NCBI GenBank assembly: GCA_023391335.1
Contig: JAEWBG010000059.1
Location: 1 to 64,000 of the forward strand
Origin: Pseudomonadota bacterium
Lineage (GTDB): Bacteria; Pseudomonadota; Gammaproteobacteria; Steroidobacterales; Steroidobacteraceae
Direction: 5' to 3'
DNA length: 64,000 bases
Of the stretch, positions 50,318-57,721 are shown piece after piece. The position numbers were made by a program, and so were the translations under genes. The notes under the pieces are model-generated. The model was not told the DNA's origin, ran no database searches, and saw only the letters and a list, made by a program, of their open reading frames with translations. Numbering within the stretch: position 1 is the first letter of the stretch; every line of letters begins with the position of its first letter.

Positions 50318-51601
50318 ATGAGTGCAGCAGGGCGACTGGCGAGCAACAGCGCGATCGTCGCCCCTCGCTTCCTCATAGTCAGCGACCATACGCCGCTCGC
50401 TCGCTCGCTCGAGCAACACCTCTCGATTGTCTTCCCGGATGCGGAGTGCCGCATCCATGCTCCGAAGCACTCGGGGCGATTCCATTCGGCTTTCACTGCG
50501 GTCGGTTACGACGCTGTGCTGCTCGATTATTCTGTGGACAATAATCGCGGCATCGAGTGGCTCGAAAATCTACTGCACCGGCCGGAGTTTCCGCCGGTTT
50601 TGTTCGTAGCGCCAGGCGAAGATCCTGCACTTGCCACGCGCGCGGTGGATTGTGGCGCAGTCGATTCACTCGTGCGGGAACGGATCGAAACGCGACGCAT
50701 GGCGAGCGCGTTGAAAGATGCGGTGCAACGTCGACGTCACGATGTGGCACTGCTGCGAACTGGCAGTCGCTTGAACGACTTGTGCCGCTTCGGGTCGATC
50801 ACGATTCTGGGCCATCGGTTCGTCAAGGAACTCGCGACCGGCGGCACATCCATGGTTTATCTCGCCGAAAGCGAGCGCGCCGGTGAGATGGTCGTGCTCA
50901 AGGTTTTGCGAGACGAACCCAACGTGAGCTCGCACACACAGTTCCAACGCTTCCTGCAAGAGTACGAATTGATCTCGAAGATTCGTCATCCCAATGTCGT
51001 ACGAATCGTCGATTTGGGAATTGCGGACGACCACGCTTACATCGCGATGGAATACTTCGCACGCGGCGACTTGCGATCCCAGATCTCTCAAGGGATGGGT
51101 CCGGTGCAGGCATTGAATTATTTAGCGCAGATGGCGAGTGCTCTGGATGCCGTGCATGACGTCGGTGTGCTGCATCGAGACTTGAAGCCGGGCAACATCA
51201 TGGTGCGCACGGATGACTCAGTGGCGATCATCGATTTCGGGCTCGCGAAGCGCTCGCAACAAGCGCTGGAAATCACCGGTGCCGGAGTCATTTTCGGTAC
51301 GCCGTTTTATATGAGCCCGGAGCAAGGGCACGGACGCGATCTGGACGTACGCAGCGACTTGTACAGCTTAGGCGTCGTGTTCTACGAGATGCTGACGGGG
51401 CGTAAGCCGTTCGTGGCTCCAACGCCGATGGCCGTCATTTACATGCACGGCAATGCTCCAGTGCCGGTATTGAACGAGCCGCTCGATCGCTTGCAGCCGC
51501 TCATCGACCGGTTGCTTGCGAAAGATCCCAATGATCGTTTCGCATCCTCAGCGGAATTGATCGCCGCAATTGCTGCAATCGACCGGACCGGACTTGAATG
51601 A
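50318..51601 (+). CDS. Receiver domain fused to Ser/Thr protein kinase
   Basis: 427 residues. The N-terminal receiver-like domain (about 16-135) keeps the phosphoacceptor position Asp70 (DAVLLDYSVDN). It shows one acidic pocket residue (Asp23) instead of two and Arg where the conserved Lys is expected, so phosphotransfer is uncertain. The Hanks kinase domain (about 163-427) is complete: LATGGTSMVYLAE, VVLKVL, catalytic HRDLKPGN (Asp near 288), IDFGLAK and GTPFYMSPEQ. No membrane segment is present. It lies 25 bp after purF and overlaps miaE by 4 bp. Substrate unknown. Confidence 0.92.
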   Translation: MSAAGRLASNSAIVAPRFLIVSDHTPLARSLEQHLSIVFPDAECRIHAPKHSGRFHSAFTAVGYDAVLLDYSVDNNRGIEWLENLLHRPEFPPVLFVAPGEDPALATRAVDCGAVDSLVRERIETRRMASALKDAVQRRRHDVALLRTGSRLNDLCRFGSITILGHRFVKELATGGTSMVYLAESERAGEMVVLKVLRDEPNVSSHTQFQRFLQEYELISKIRHPNVVRIVDLGIADDHAYIAMEYFARGDLRSQISQGMGPVQALNYLAQMASALDAVHDVGVLHRDLKPGNIMVRTDDSVAIIDFGLAKRSQQALEITGAGVIFGTPFYMSPEQGHGRDLDVRSDLYSLGVVFYEMLTGRKPFVAPTPMAVIYMHGNAPVPVLNEPLDRLQPLIDRLLAKDPNDRFASSAELIAAIAAIDRTGLE

Positions 51602-52212
51602 ACGCCGTCGCCATCCCGTTACCACACTCCATTCTCGCCGCCCCAACGCCGGTGCGCTGGTATGAAGTTGCCGCGGAGCGCTGGCAAGAGCTGCTGATCG
51701 ACCACGCCAATTGTGAGAAGAAGGCCGCATCGACCGCGTTGAGTTTGATTTTCACTTATCCAGAGGATGTGCAGCTGACTCAGCGCATGTCGCGCCTTGC
51801 CCGAGAAGAGTTGCGGCATTTCGAGCAAGTTCAGCAACTCATGTCTGAGCTGAAGGTCTCGTTCATTCGCATGGCGCCGTCACGCTATGCCGACGGCCTG
51901 CGTCGATCGCTGCGCAAGGATGAGCCGGGGCGTTTGTTGGATTTACTTCTGTGCGGCGCGTTGATCGAGGCTCGCTCATGCGAGCGATTCGTCGGGCTTG
52001 CTCCGCGCTTGCAGGACCCGCTTGCGAAGTTTTATGCGGCGCTTGCGCACTCTGAGGCGCGGCACGGAAGTTTGTACTTGAAGTTGGCTGAGGCGAGGGC
52101 GCATGGAACCGATTGGCTGACAAGGCTTGCCAATCTTGCGCAAGTCGAGGCAGAGCTGATCACTAGCCCCGACCCTCAATTTCGATTCCATTCCGGCCTG
52201 CCGCAGGTCTAG
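51598..52212 (+). CDS. miaE: tRNA-(2-methylthio-N6-isopentenyladenosine) hydroxylase
   Basis: Oxygen-dependent diiron monooxygenase that hydroxylates ms2i6A at position 37 of tRNA. 204 residues, ferritin-like. Metal ligands are seen in DHANCEKKAA, REELRHFEQV, IEARSCERF and HSEARHGSLY (two E-x-x-H motifs). Its ATG overlaps the kinase stop. Its stop and the lpxH stop share the palindrome CTAG, so the genes end head-on with overlapping stops. Confidence 0.94.
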   Translation: MNAVAIPLPHSILAAPTPVRWYEVAAERWQELLIDHANCEKKAASTALSLIFTYPEDVQLTQRMSRLAREELRHFEQVQQLMSELKVSFIRMAPSRYADGLRRSLRKDEPGRLLDLLLCGALIEARSCERFVGLAPRLQDPLAKFYAALAHSEARHGSLYLKLAEARAHGTDWLTRLANLAQVEAELITSPDPQFRFHSGLPQV

Positions 52213-52946
52213 GCGGCGCGCTTGAGTCCTGCGAGTTCATAGCCGTCGCGATTCCATCGCAAGACGCTGCCTTGTTCGTACCAATCGCCGAGCACGATCC
52301 TTGTGGCGGGCTTTGCGTCCACTGAGAGCTGATGGACCGCTGGTCGGTGCGTATGCCCGTGAATCATGCAATCCACGCCGTATCGTTTGAGAGTTGCCAC
52401 CACCTCGCCTTGGTTCACGTCCATGATCTGCGGCGCGGCGCGATCCATTGCCTGGATGTGTGCTTTGCTTCCTTCGCGCATGCGCGCCGCAAGCCGTTGC
52501 CGTTGTCGCAGACTTAAGCGACGCATGACGAACTGCACGAAGGGATTGCGAACAATTCGCCGCAGTCGTTGATACGACGGATCGTCTATACACAGGGTAT
52601 CGCCGTGCAGGAGCAGCACTCGGCGGCCGTATAGATCGACGACCGTGCCGTCCTCAATGAGTTCTGCTCCCGTTTCGCGAGCGAAGCGCGTGCCGAGCAG
52701 GAAGTCACGATTGCCGTGCATCACGTAACAGCGCACGCCTTTCGAGGTCGTTTGCTTGAGGGCGGCGATGATGCGGCGCTTGTCCCGGTCGGGATCGTCA
52801 TCCCCAATCCAGGCTTCGAATAAATCGCCGAGGATGTAGAGCGCTTCGGCGTGGACGGCTTCGTTATCCAAGAAGCTCAAGAACTGAGCAGTGATCTCCG
52901 GATGCGTCGCATCGAGATGCAAATCGGAGATGAAAAGCGTGGTCAC
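52209..52946 (-). CDS. lpxH: UDP-2,3-diacylglucosamine diphosphatase
   Basis: Manganese phosphoesterase making lipid X in lipid A synthesis; a sign of a Gram-negative outer membrane. 245 residues. Metal-site motifs are ISDLHL (Asp8, His10), LGDLFEAW (Asp41), HGNRD (Asn79), HGDTLC and HGHTHRP. It starts 5 bp after the cyclophilin stop and is likely co-transcribed with it. Confidence 0.97.
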   Translation of the reverse strand: MTTLFISDLHLDATHPEITAQFLSFLDNEAVHAEALYILGDLFEAWIGDDDPDRDKRRIIAALKQTTSKGVRCYVMHGNRDFLLGTRFARETGAELIEDGTVVDLYGRRVLLLHGDTLCIDDPSYQRLRRIVRNPFVQFVMRRLSLRQRQRLAARMREGSKAHIQAMDRAAPQIMDVNQGEVVATLKRYGVDCMIHGHTHRPAVHQLSVDAKPATRIVLGDWYEQGSVLRWNRDGYELAGLKRAA

Positions 52947-52951
52947 GAACG

Positions 52952-53566
52952 TCAGCGCTGCGTGGGAGCTGCAACGTTCGGGGCGTTTGGTTTGGCTCCC
53001 GGTGTGCCGAGTTCTTCTACCTTCTGAATGACGACGTTCTTCATCGGCGCATCGCGCTCGAAGGGTCCGACTTGGCCCGTGGCCACAGCTCCAATCTGAT
53101 CTACGACGTTCATACCTTCCACAATGCGGCCGAATACCGCGTAGCCCCAGCGGCTGGGCTTAGGATCGAGGCTCAGGTTGTCCGCAAGGTTGATATAGAA
53201 CTGCGAGGTGCCGCTGTGGGGTTCGGCTGTCCGCGCCATGCCGACAGTTCCGCGCACGTTCGATAAACCGTTTCCCGATTCGTTCGGCACTGCTGCATGC
53301 GTAGGCTTTTCCACGAACTTTTCGTCGTAGCCGCCGCCCTGCGCCACAAAGTTCGCAATCACGCGATGGAAAATCGTGCCTTCATAGTGCCCAGAGCGCG
53401 CGTAGTCGAGGAAATTGCTGACGGATAGAGGAGCGCGCTCTGGATCGAGTTCGATCACGAATGCGCCGAGATTCGTCTGCACCCGCACACGAGGGGCTTG
53501 CTGCGCCTGAGCTGCGTGTGAAATCGGCAGGAGAGCGAGAGCACAGATCAAGCCGAGAATTCGCAT
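52952..53566 (-). CDS. Periplasmic peptidyl-prolyl cis-trans isomerase (cyclophilin)
   Basis: 204 residues with an N-terminal signal peptide (MRILGLICALALLPISHAAQA, cut around 20), so periplasmic. The cyclophilin core has FHRVIANFVAQGG, SGTSQFYINL and GYAVFGRIVEGM. It resembles PpiA; a C-terminal tail rich in Pro, Asn and Ala extends past the domain. It is divergent from gltX and upstream of lpxH. Confidence 0.93.
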   Translation of the reverse strand: MRILGLICALALLPISHAAQAQQAPRVRVQTNLGAFVIELDPERAPLSVSNFLDYARSGHYEGTIFHRVIANFVAQGGGYDEKFVEKPTHAAVPNESGNGLSNVRGTVGMARTAEPHSGTSQFYINLADNLSLDPKPSRWGYAVFGRIVEGMNVVDQIGAVATGQVGPFERDAPMKNVVIQKVEELGTPGAKPNAPNVAAPTQR

Positions 53567-53660
53567 GGTTCGGTACCGCAGTGAGAAGACGCGCGAATGG
53601 TACCAAAGTGTCTCGCCGGATCTGGGGTTCTCAGCCGATATGCTTGCGATGGATGGGGCG

Positions 53661-53668
53661 TATAGAAT
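53661..53668 (+). promoter_or_regulatory. Putative -10 box for gltX-cysS
   Basis: TATAGAAT followed by GCGCGCTCCCC, about 28 bp before the ATG; the strongest example of the -10 plus GC-rich discriminator in a divergent gap. Confidence 0.5.
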
Positions 53669-53696
53669 GCGCGCTCCCCACGATCTGCCTGCCTAG

Positions 53697-55115
53697 ATGA
53701 CATCCACACCCTTCGTCACGCGCTTCGCCCCGAGTCCAACGGGCATGTTGCACCTAGGCAATGCGCGAACCGCGTTGCTCAGTTATTTGGCTGCGCGTAA
53801 GAGCGGCGGCCGCTTCATTCTGCGCATCGAAGATACCGATGAGGCACGCTCTCAGGAAAGTTACACAGAGCGCTTGCTCGAAGACCTGCGTTGGTTGGGA
53901 CTCGAGTGGGACGAGGGCCCAGATGTAGGCGGGCCTCATCCTCCTTATCGCCAGCAGCAGCGCCGCGCTATTTACGAAGAGTGGTTGCAGAAACTCGATG
54001 CGTTCGGACTGACGTATCCGTGCTTCTGCACGCCTACGGAATTGAACCTCTCTCGAAAGCGTCAGTTGGCTGCGGGTAAACCGCCACGCTATCCAGGAAC
54101 GTGCCGCAATTTGACCGCTGAACAGCGGGCCGAGCGTAGCCTTCGGGGATTGCCGGCGGCGCTGCGGTTCCGGGTGCCGAATGGACAGATCGTTGCATTC
54201 AACGATCTCGTGCACGGCGAGCAGAAATTCAACTCTGACGATATCGGCGATTTCATCATCCGTCGTACCGATGGCAGTACTGCATTTTTCTTCTCGAACG
54301 CGTTGGACGATTCGTTGATGGGCGTAACGCTCGTCTTGCGTGGCGACGACCACATGACGAACACGCCACGTCAGTTGTTGATCCTGCAAGCGCTCGGACT
54401 TCCGACTCCGCAGTACGCACACGTCGCACTGCTGCTAGGTATGGATGGCGCACCGCTGTCGAAACGACATGGCGCGATGAGCCTCCAGGACCTGCGTGAA
54501 CGCGGCTTCCTCGCGGGCGCGGTCAGCAATCAATTGGTGCGACTAGGTCATACCTGCGCGAGCGATGCATTTTTGGATCCGGACGCCTTAGTACGCGAGT
54601 TCGACATCGCGCGATTGGGCAAGGCGGCTGCAAAGTTCGACGAAGCGCAGTTGCTGCATTGGCAGAGAGAGGCCGTCGCGCATCTCTCCGCAGAGGACTT
54701 TCGCAACTGGATCGGAGTGAAGTTGCCGCAGCAATTGAACGATGAGCAGATTGAAAAATTCATGACCGCGATTCGTCACAACGTTGCGTTTCCAATCGAT
54801 GCTCAGCAATGGGCGGACGTGATTTTTGGTGCGGCCCCACTGATGCACGAAGAAGCTCGCGTAGCGATTCAAACTGCTGGCCCCGACTTCTTTGCGCGCG
54901 CACATGAAGTGTTCAGTCGCGGAGTTGCGGAGCTCAAGGAAAATACGAAGGAGCTCGGTCGCGTCACTGGGCGCAAAGGGCCGGCGCTTTTCATGCCGCT
55001 GCGCGCAGCACTAACTGGCGCAACGCATGGGCCAGAGTTGGCGCCGATCGTGGCCTTGCTGACGCCCGATCAAATTCGTGAGCGTCTGACCAGCGCTCAA
55101 AACATGGCCGCGTGA
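53697..55115 (+). CDS. gltX: Glutamyl-tRNA synthetase
   Basis: Class I aminoacyl-tRNA synthetase, 472 residues. The HIGH-equivalent is His19-Leu-Gly-Asn22 (SPTGMLHLGNARTAL) and the KMSKS-equivalent is PLSKRHGA near 256. A cysteine-containing insert CFCTPTEL to TCRNL is in the zinc-binding region. Whether it discriminates tRNA-Glu from tRNA-Gln cannot be read here. cysS follows with overlap. Confidence 0.96.
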   Translation: MTSTPFVTRFAPSPTGMLHLGNARTALLSYLAARKSGGRFILRIEDTDEARSQESYTERLLEDLRWLGLEWDEGPDVGGPHPPYRQQQRRAIYEEWLQKLDAFGLTYPCFCTPTELNLSRKRQLAAGKPPRYPGTCRNLTAEQRAERSLRGLPAALRFRVPNGQIVAFNDLVHGEQKFNSDDIGDFIIRRTDGSTAFFFSNALDDSLMGVTLVLRGDDHMTNTPRQLLILQALGLPTPQYAHVALLLGMDGAPLSKRHGAMSLQDLRERGFLAGAVSNQLVRLGHTCASDAFLDPDALVREFDIARLGKAAAKFDEAQLLHWQREAVAHLSAEDFRNWIGVKLPQQLNDEQIEKFMTAIRHNVAFPIDAQQWADVIFGAAPLMHEEARVAIQTAGPDFFARAHEVFSRGVAELKENTKELGRVTGRKGPALFMPLRAALTGATHGPELAPIVALLTPDQIRERLTSAQNMAA

Positions 55116-56527
55116 TGCTGATTTTCAATTCGCTGACAGGGCAGAAGGAAGAACTGCGTCCGCTCGAGCCTGGTGCTGTGCGGATTTACGTTTGTGGCGA
55201 CACCGTTTATGACTTCTGCCACATCGGTCATGCGCGCTCGAAGATGGCCTTCGATATCGTGCGGCGCTATCTCGCATTCAGTGGGCTCAAGGTGACCTTC
55301 GTTCGCAACATCACGGACATCGACGACAAGATCATCAAGCGCGCTGCCGAGAACAACGAATCCGTCCAGGCGCTCACGTCGCGTTTTATCGCTGCGATGC
55401 ATGAGGATTACGATCGTCTCGGAATCTTGCGTCCGGATAGCGAGCCACGCGCAACTCACCACATCCCGACGATCATTGCGATCACGCAAAAACTGATCGA
55501 GAAAGGCTATGCGTACGTCGCGAGCAACGGTGACGTGATGTATTCGGTCGCCAAGTTCGAAGGATACGGAAAGTTATCGGGCAAGCATCTTGCCGACTTG
55601 CGTGCCGGCGCGCGTGTTGCTGTCGACGACGCAAAGCGCGATCCCCTGGACTTCGTGCTTTGGAAGCAAGCGAAACCGGGTGAGCCTTTCTGGGCTTCGC
55701 CTTGGGGCGACGGACGGCCCGGCTGGCATATCGAATGCTCGGCCATGTGTTTGGACATTCTGGGTACGCACTTCGATATTCACGGTGGCGGAACGGATTT
55801 GAAGTTTCCGCACCATGAGAATGAGATCGCACAGTCGTGTGCGGCGACGGGCGATAAATTCGCGAACATTTGGATGCACAACGGCTTCGTCAACGTCGAC
55901 AACGAAAAGATGTCGAAGTCGTTGAACAACTTTTTCCGCATTCGCGATGTGCTCGATTCGGGTCACGTTCGAGATCCGGAAGTGCTGCGCTACTTTCTGA
56001 TCGCGAGTCACTATCGCGGTCCGATCAATTATTCGCTCGTGCAGATCGAACAGGCGGATGCGGCGTTAACTCGTCTGTACACCGCGCTGCGCGACGTTGA
56101 CTCATCGTGCGCTTATGAAGCTGGCGACGCGACACGACGCTTCAAAGAAGTCATGGACGATGACTTCAACACGCCCGAAGCCATCGCTGTACTACAAACG
56201 CTCGCGACAGAAGTGAACAAGGCCAAATCTGCGCAGGATCCGACCCGCGCTTCGCAACTCGCAAGAGAACTGCGCGAGTTGGGCGGCGTGTTGGGTTTGC
56301 TGCAACTTGCGCCCGAGGAATTCTTACGCAAGCCCTCGCGTGCTCCGTCCGACGCACAAGGGGCTGGCCTTAGCGACGACCAAATTGAACAGCTCATTGC
56401 TGCTCGGGCCGCGGCGAGAAAGGCGAAAGACTTCAAAGAATCCGACCGCATTCGCGATGAGCTATTGACGGCCGGCATTGCACTCGAAGACAAGCCGGGT
56501 GGCACGACCACTTGGCGCAGGACATAA
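55115..56527 (+). CDS. cysS: Cysteinyl-tRNA synthetase
   Basis: Class I synthetase of 470 residues. The ATG at 55115 overlaps the gltX stop (TGATG); a GTG one codon earlier is also possible, but MLIFNSL matches the family start. The HIGH motif is CHIGHARS, zinc ligands include the Cys of VCGDTVYDF and GWHIECSAMC, and KMSKSLNN is the second signature. It ends 105 bp before the tRNA cluster. Confidence 0.97.
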   Translation: MLIFNSLTGQKEELRPLEPGAVRIYVCGDTVYDFCHIGHARSKMAFDIVRRYLAFSGLKVTFVRNITDIDDKIIKRAAENNESVQALTSRFIAAMHEDYDRLGILRPDSEPRATHHIPTIIAITQKLIEKGYAYVASNGDVMYSVAKFEGYGKLSGKHLADLRAGARVAVDDAKRDPLDFVLWKQAKPGEPFWASPWGDGRPGWHIECSAMCLDILGTHFDIHGGGTDLKFPHHENEIAQSCAATGDKFANIWMHNGFVNVDNEKMSKSLNNFFRIRDVLDSGHVRDPEVLRYFLIASHYRGPINYSLVQIEQADAALTRLYTALRDVDSSCAYEAGDATRRFKEVMDDDFNTPEAIAVLQTLATEVNKAKSAQDPTRASQLARELRELGGVLGLLQLAPEEFLRKPSRAPSDAQGAGLSDDQIEQLIAARAAARKAKDFKESDRIRDELLTAGIALEDKPGGTTTWRRT

Positions 56528-56574
56528 GCGGGGCGCCCGTTCAGGTTCTCATCTGCAGTCACTCATCTTTCAAA

Positions 56575-56603
56575 TTGACGCTCTGGAGCCCCATCCGTAT
56601 GAT
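56575..56603 (+). promoter_or_regulatory. Sigma-70-type promoter for the tRNA cluster
   Basis: TTGACG, 17-bp spacer, TATGAT, then a GC-rich discriminator (TCGCGGCCCG), about 30 bp before tRNA-Pro. It is the best two-box promoter in the window. The GC-rich discriminator is typical of stringently controlled stable-RNA promoters. Confidence 0.75.
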
Positions 56604-56632
56604 TCGCGGCCCGAGCGGAGCCGGGTTGCTGT

Positions 56633-56709
56633 CGGGGCATGGCGCAGTCTGGTAGCGCATCTGCTTTGGGAGCAGAGGGTCGCAGGTTCGAATCCTGCTG
56701 CCCCGACCA
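56633..56709 (+). tRNA. tRNA-Pro (anticodon TGG)
   Basis: 77 nt with encoded CCA. Acceptor CGGGGCA pairs with TGCCCCG; anticodon loop TTTGGGA; T-arm GCAGG TTCGAAT CCTGC. Reads CCA and related proline codons. Confidence 0.97.
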
Positions 56710-56750
56710 TTCCGGTTCCTGAAGCGTTGAGTCGGTGAGTTTGGAACGCT

Positions 56751-56827
56751 GCGCCCGTAGCTCAGCTGGATAGAGCACCGGCCTTCTAAGCCGGGGGTCG
56801 CAGGTTCGAGTCCTGCCGGGCGCGCCA
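56751..56827 (+). tRNA. tRNA-Arg (anticodon TCT)
   Basis: 77 nt with encoded CCA. Acceptor GCGCCCG/CGGGCGC; anticodon stem CCGGC around CTTCTAA; T-arm GCAGG TTCGAGT CCTGC. A copy of its 3' end recurs 156 bp downstream. Confidence 0.97.
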
Positions 56828-56990
56828 TTGGCGCGGAACGGTGGACGAGAACGTGCGAAATGACGTACGCGTCATCGCAGGTTCGACAAAAATCGCCGGG
56901 AGCGATTTTTGAACAGACGTCAGGCTGGCCTCGAAGAGGTGCCGGCCAGGACGGCGAAGGCATATTTCCTGCCGGGCGCGCCACTGGCGC
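56811..56990. repeat. Direct repeat of the tRNA-Arg 3' end
   Basis: 56811-56834 and 56967-56990 match at 23 of 24 bases (TCCTGCCGGGCGCGCCA then TTGGCGC or CTGGCGC). A T-arm fragment TCGCAGGTTCGA also recurs near 56875-56886. The segment between holds a hairpin, AAAAATCGC/GCGATTTTT, at about 56888-56910. It is the footprint expected of a duplicated tRNA gene or of a former attachment site; no integrase is present. Confidence 0.75.
56888..56910. terminator. Hairpin AAAAATCGC/GCGATTTTT downstream of tRNA-Arg
   Basis: Nine-base-pair perfect stem with a CGGGA loop; the 3' arm ends in a T-run, and by symmetry so does the other strand, so it could terminate in both directions. It lies within the duplicated tRNA-Arg region. 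Confidence 0.55.
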
Positions 56991-57084
56991 TGTGAGGCAG
57001 GACGGAGTAAATGAAATTCTCTGGCGAAGCGCATTGAGCGTTACGTGAGAGTGCGGTGCAAATGCATCGCAGCATTGGACGATG

Positions 57085-57160
57085 GTGGACGTAGCTCAGT
57101 TGGTAGAGCCCCGGATTGTGATTCCGGCCGTCGTGGGTTCGAGTCCCATCGTCCACCCCA
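57085..57160 (+). tRNA. tRNA-His (anticodon GTG)
   Basis: 76 nt plus an encoded G at 57084 that supplies the G-1 needed for histidine identity, opposite C73. Acceptor GTGGACG/CGTCCAC; anticodon loop TTGTGAT; CCA encoded. Confidence 0.97.
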
Positions 57161-57290
57161 TTCCTAGTGGATAGCGGATGGCGGGCAGTGACTAGGAAGA
57201 GAGTCTTCCGAGACCGCCAAAAGTAGACCGCAGCGGGAAGTTTGGGCAGTTCTTCTGACCATTCACGATCCGCCAGTCACGAGTCACGTC
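57161..57290. repeat. Mirror cassette, family A, between tRNA genes
   Basis: The left arm begins on the base after the tRNA-His CCA: TTCCTAGTGGATAGCGGATG then GGCAGTGACTAGGAA (to 57201); its ends TTCCTAGT and ACTAGGAA also pair with each other. The right arm TTCACGATCCGCCAGTCACGAG (57253-57290) ends 5 bp before tRNA-Lys. Confidence 0.7.
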
Positions 57291-57295
57291 GATGT

Positions 57296-57371
<76 letters not shown>

Positions 57372-57516
57372 CTTTCCTTCGCGCCCTGCGCCCCCTGATT
57401 CGATCCAAAACACGCCGCTTGCGGTTCCTGAAACTCGGCTTCGCCCGGGGCTGCTCAGCCGTTGACGTGTCCGCCCCAGCGGTTCAGAAACAGGGTGATT
57501 TCAAGCCTTCCTTAGG

Positions 57517-57522
57517 TATACT
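57517..57522 (+). promoter_or_regulatory. Putative -10 box for tRNA-Leu
   Basis: TATACT followed by CCGCGGCCCGC, 69 bp before the tRNA. TTGACG at 57462 is too far to be its -35. The 220-bp gap between tRNA-Lys and tRNA-Leu holds nothing else I can support. Confidence 0.4.
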
Positions 57523-57591
57523 CCGCGGCCCGCTGCGTCGGTCGGCCGATGCAGAGTACGCGCCTGGATAAGCAATCCCAGACGCTCGGCC

Positions 57592-57677
57592 GCGAAAGTG
57601 GCGGAACTGGTAGACGCGCTGGATTTAGGTTCCAGTGGGTAACCCCCGTGAGGGTTCGAGTCCCTCCTTTCGCACCA
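57592..57677 (+). tRNA. tRNA-Leu (anticodon TAG)
   Basis: 86 nt with a long variable arm (GGGTAACCCCCGT region) and CCA. Acceptor GCGAAAG/CTTTCGC; anticodon loop TTTAGGT. It lies 44 bp before tig, possibly sharing its transcript. Confidence 0.97.
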
Positions 57678-57721
57678 CTGATATGAGTGGGCACCGTGCT
57701 TCAACACAGAGGTCTTGATCA

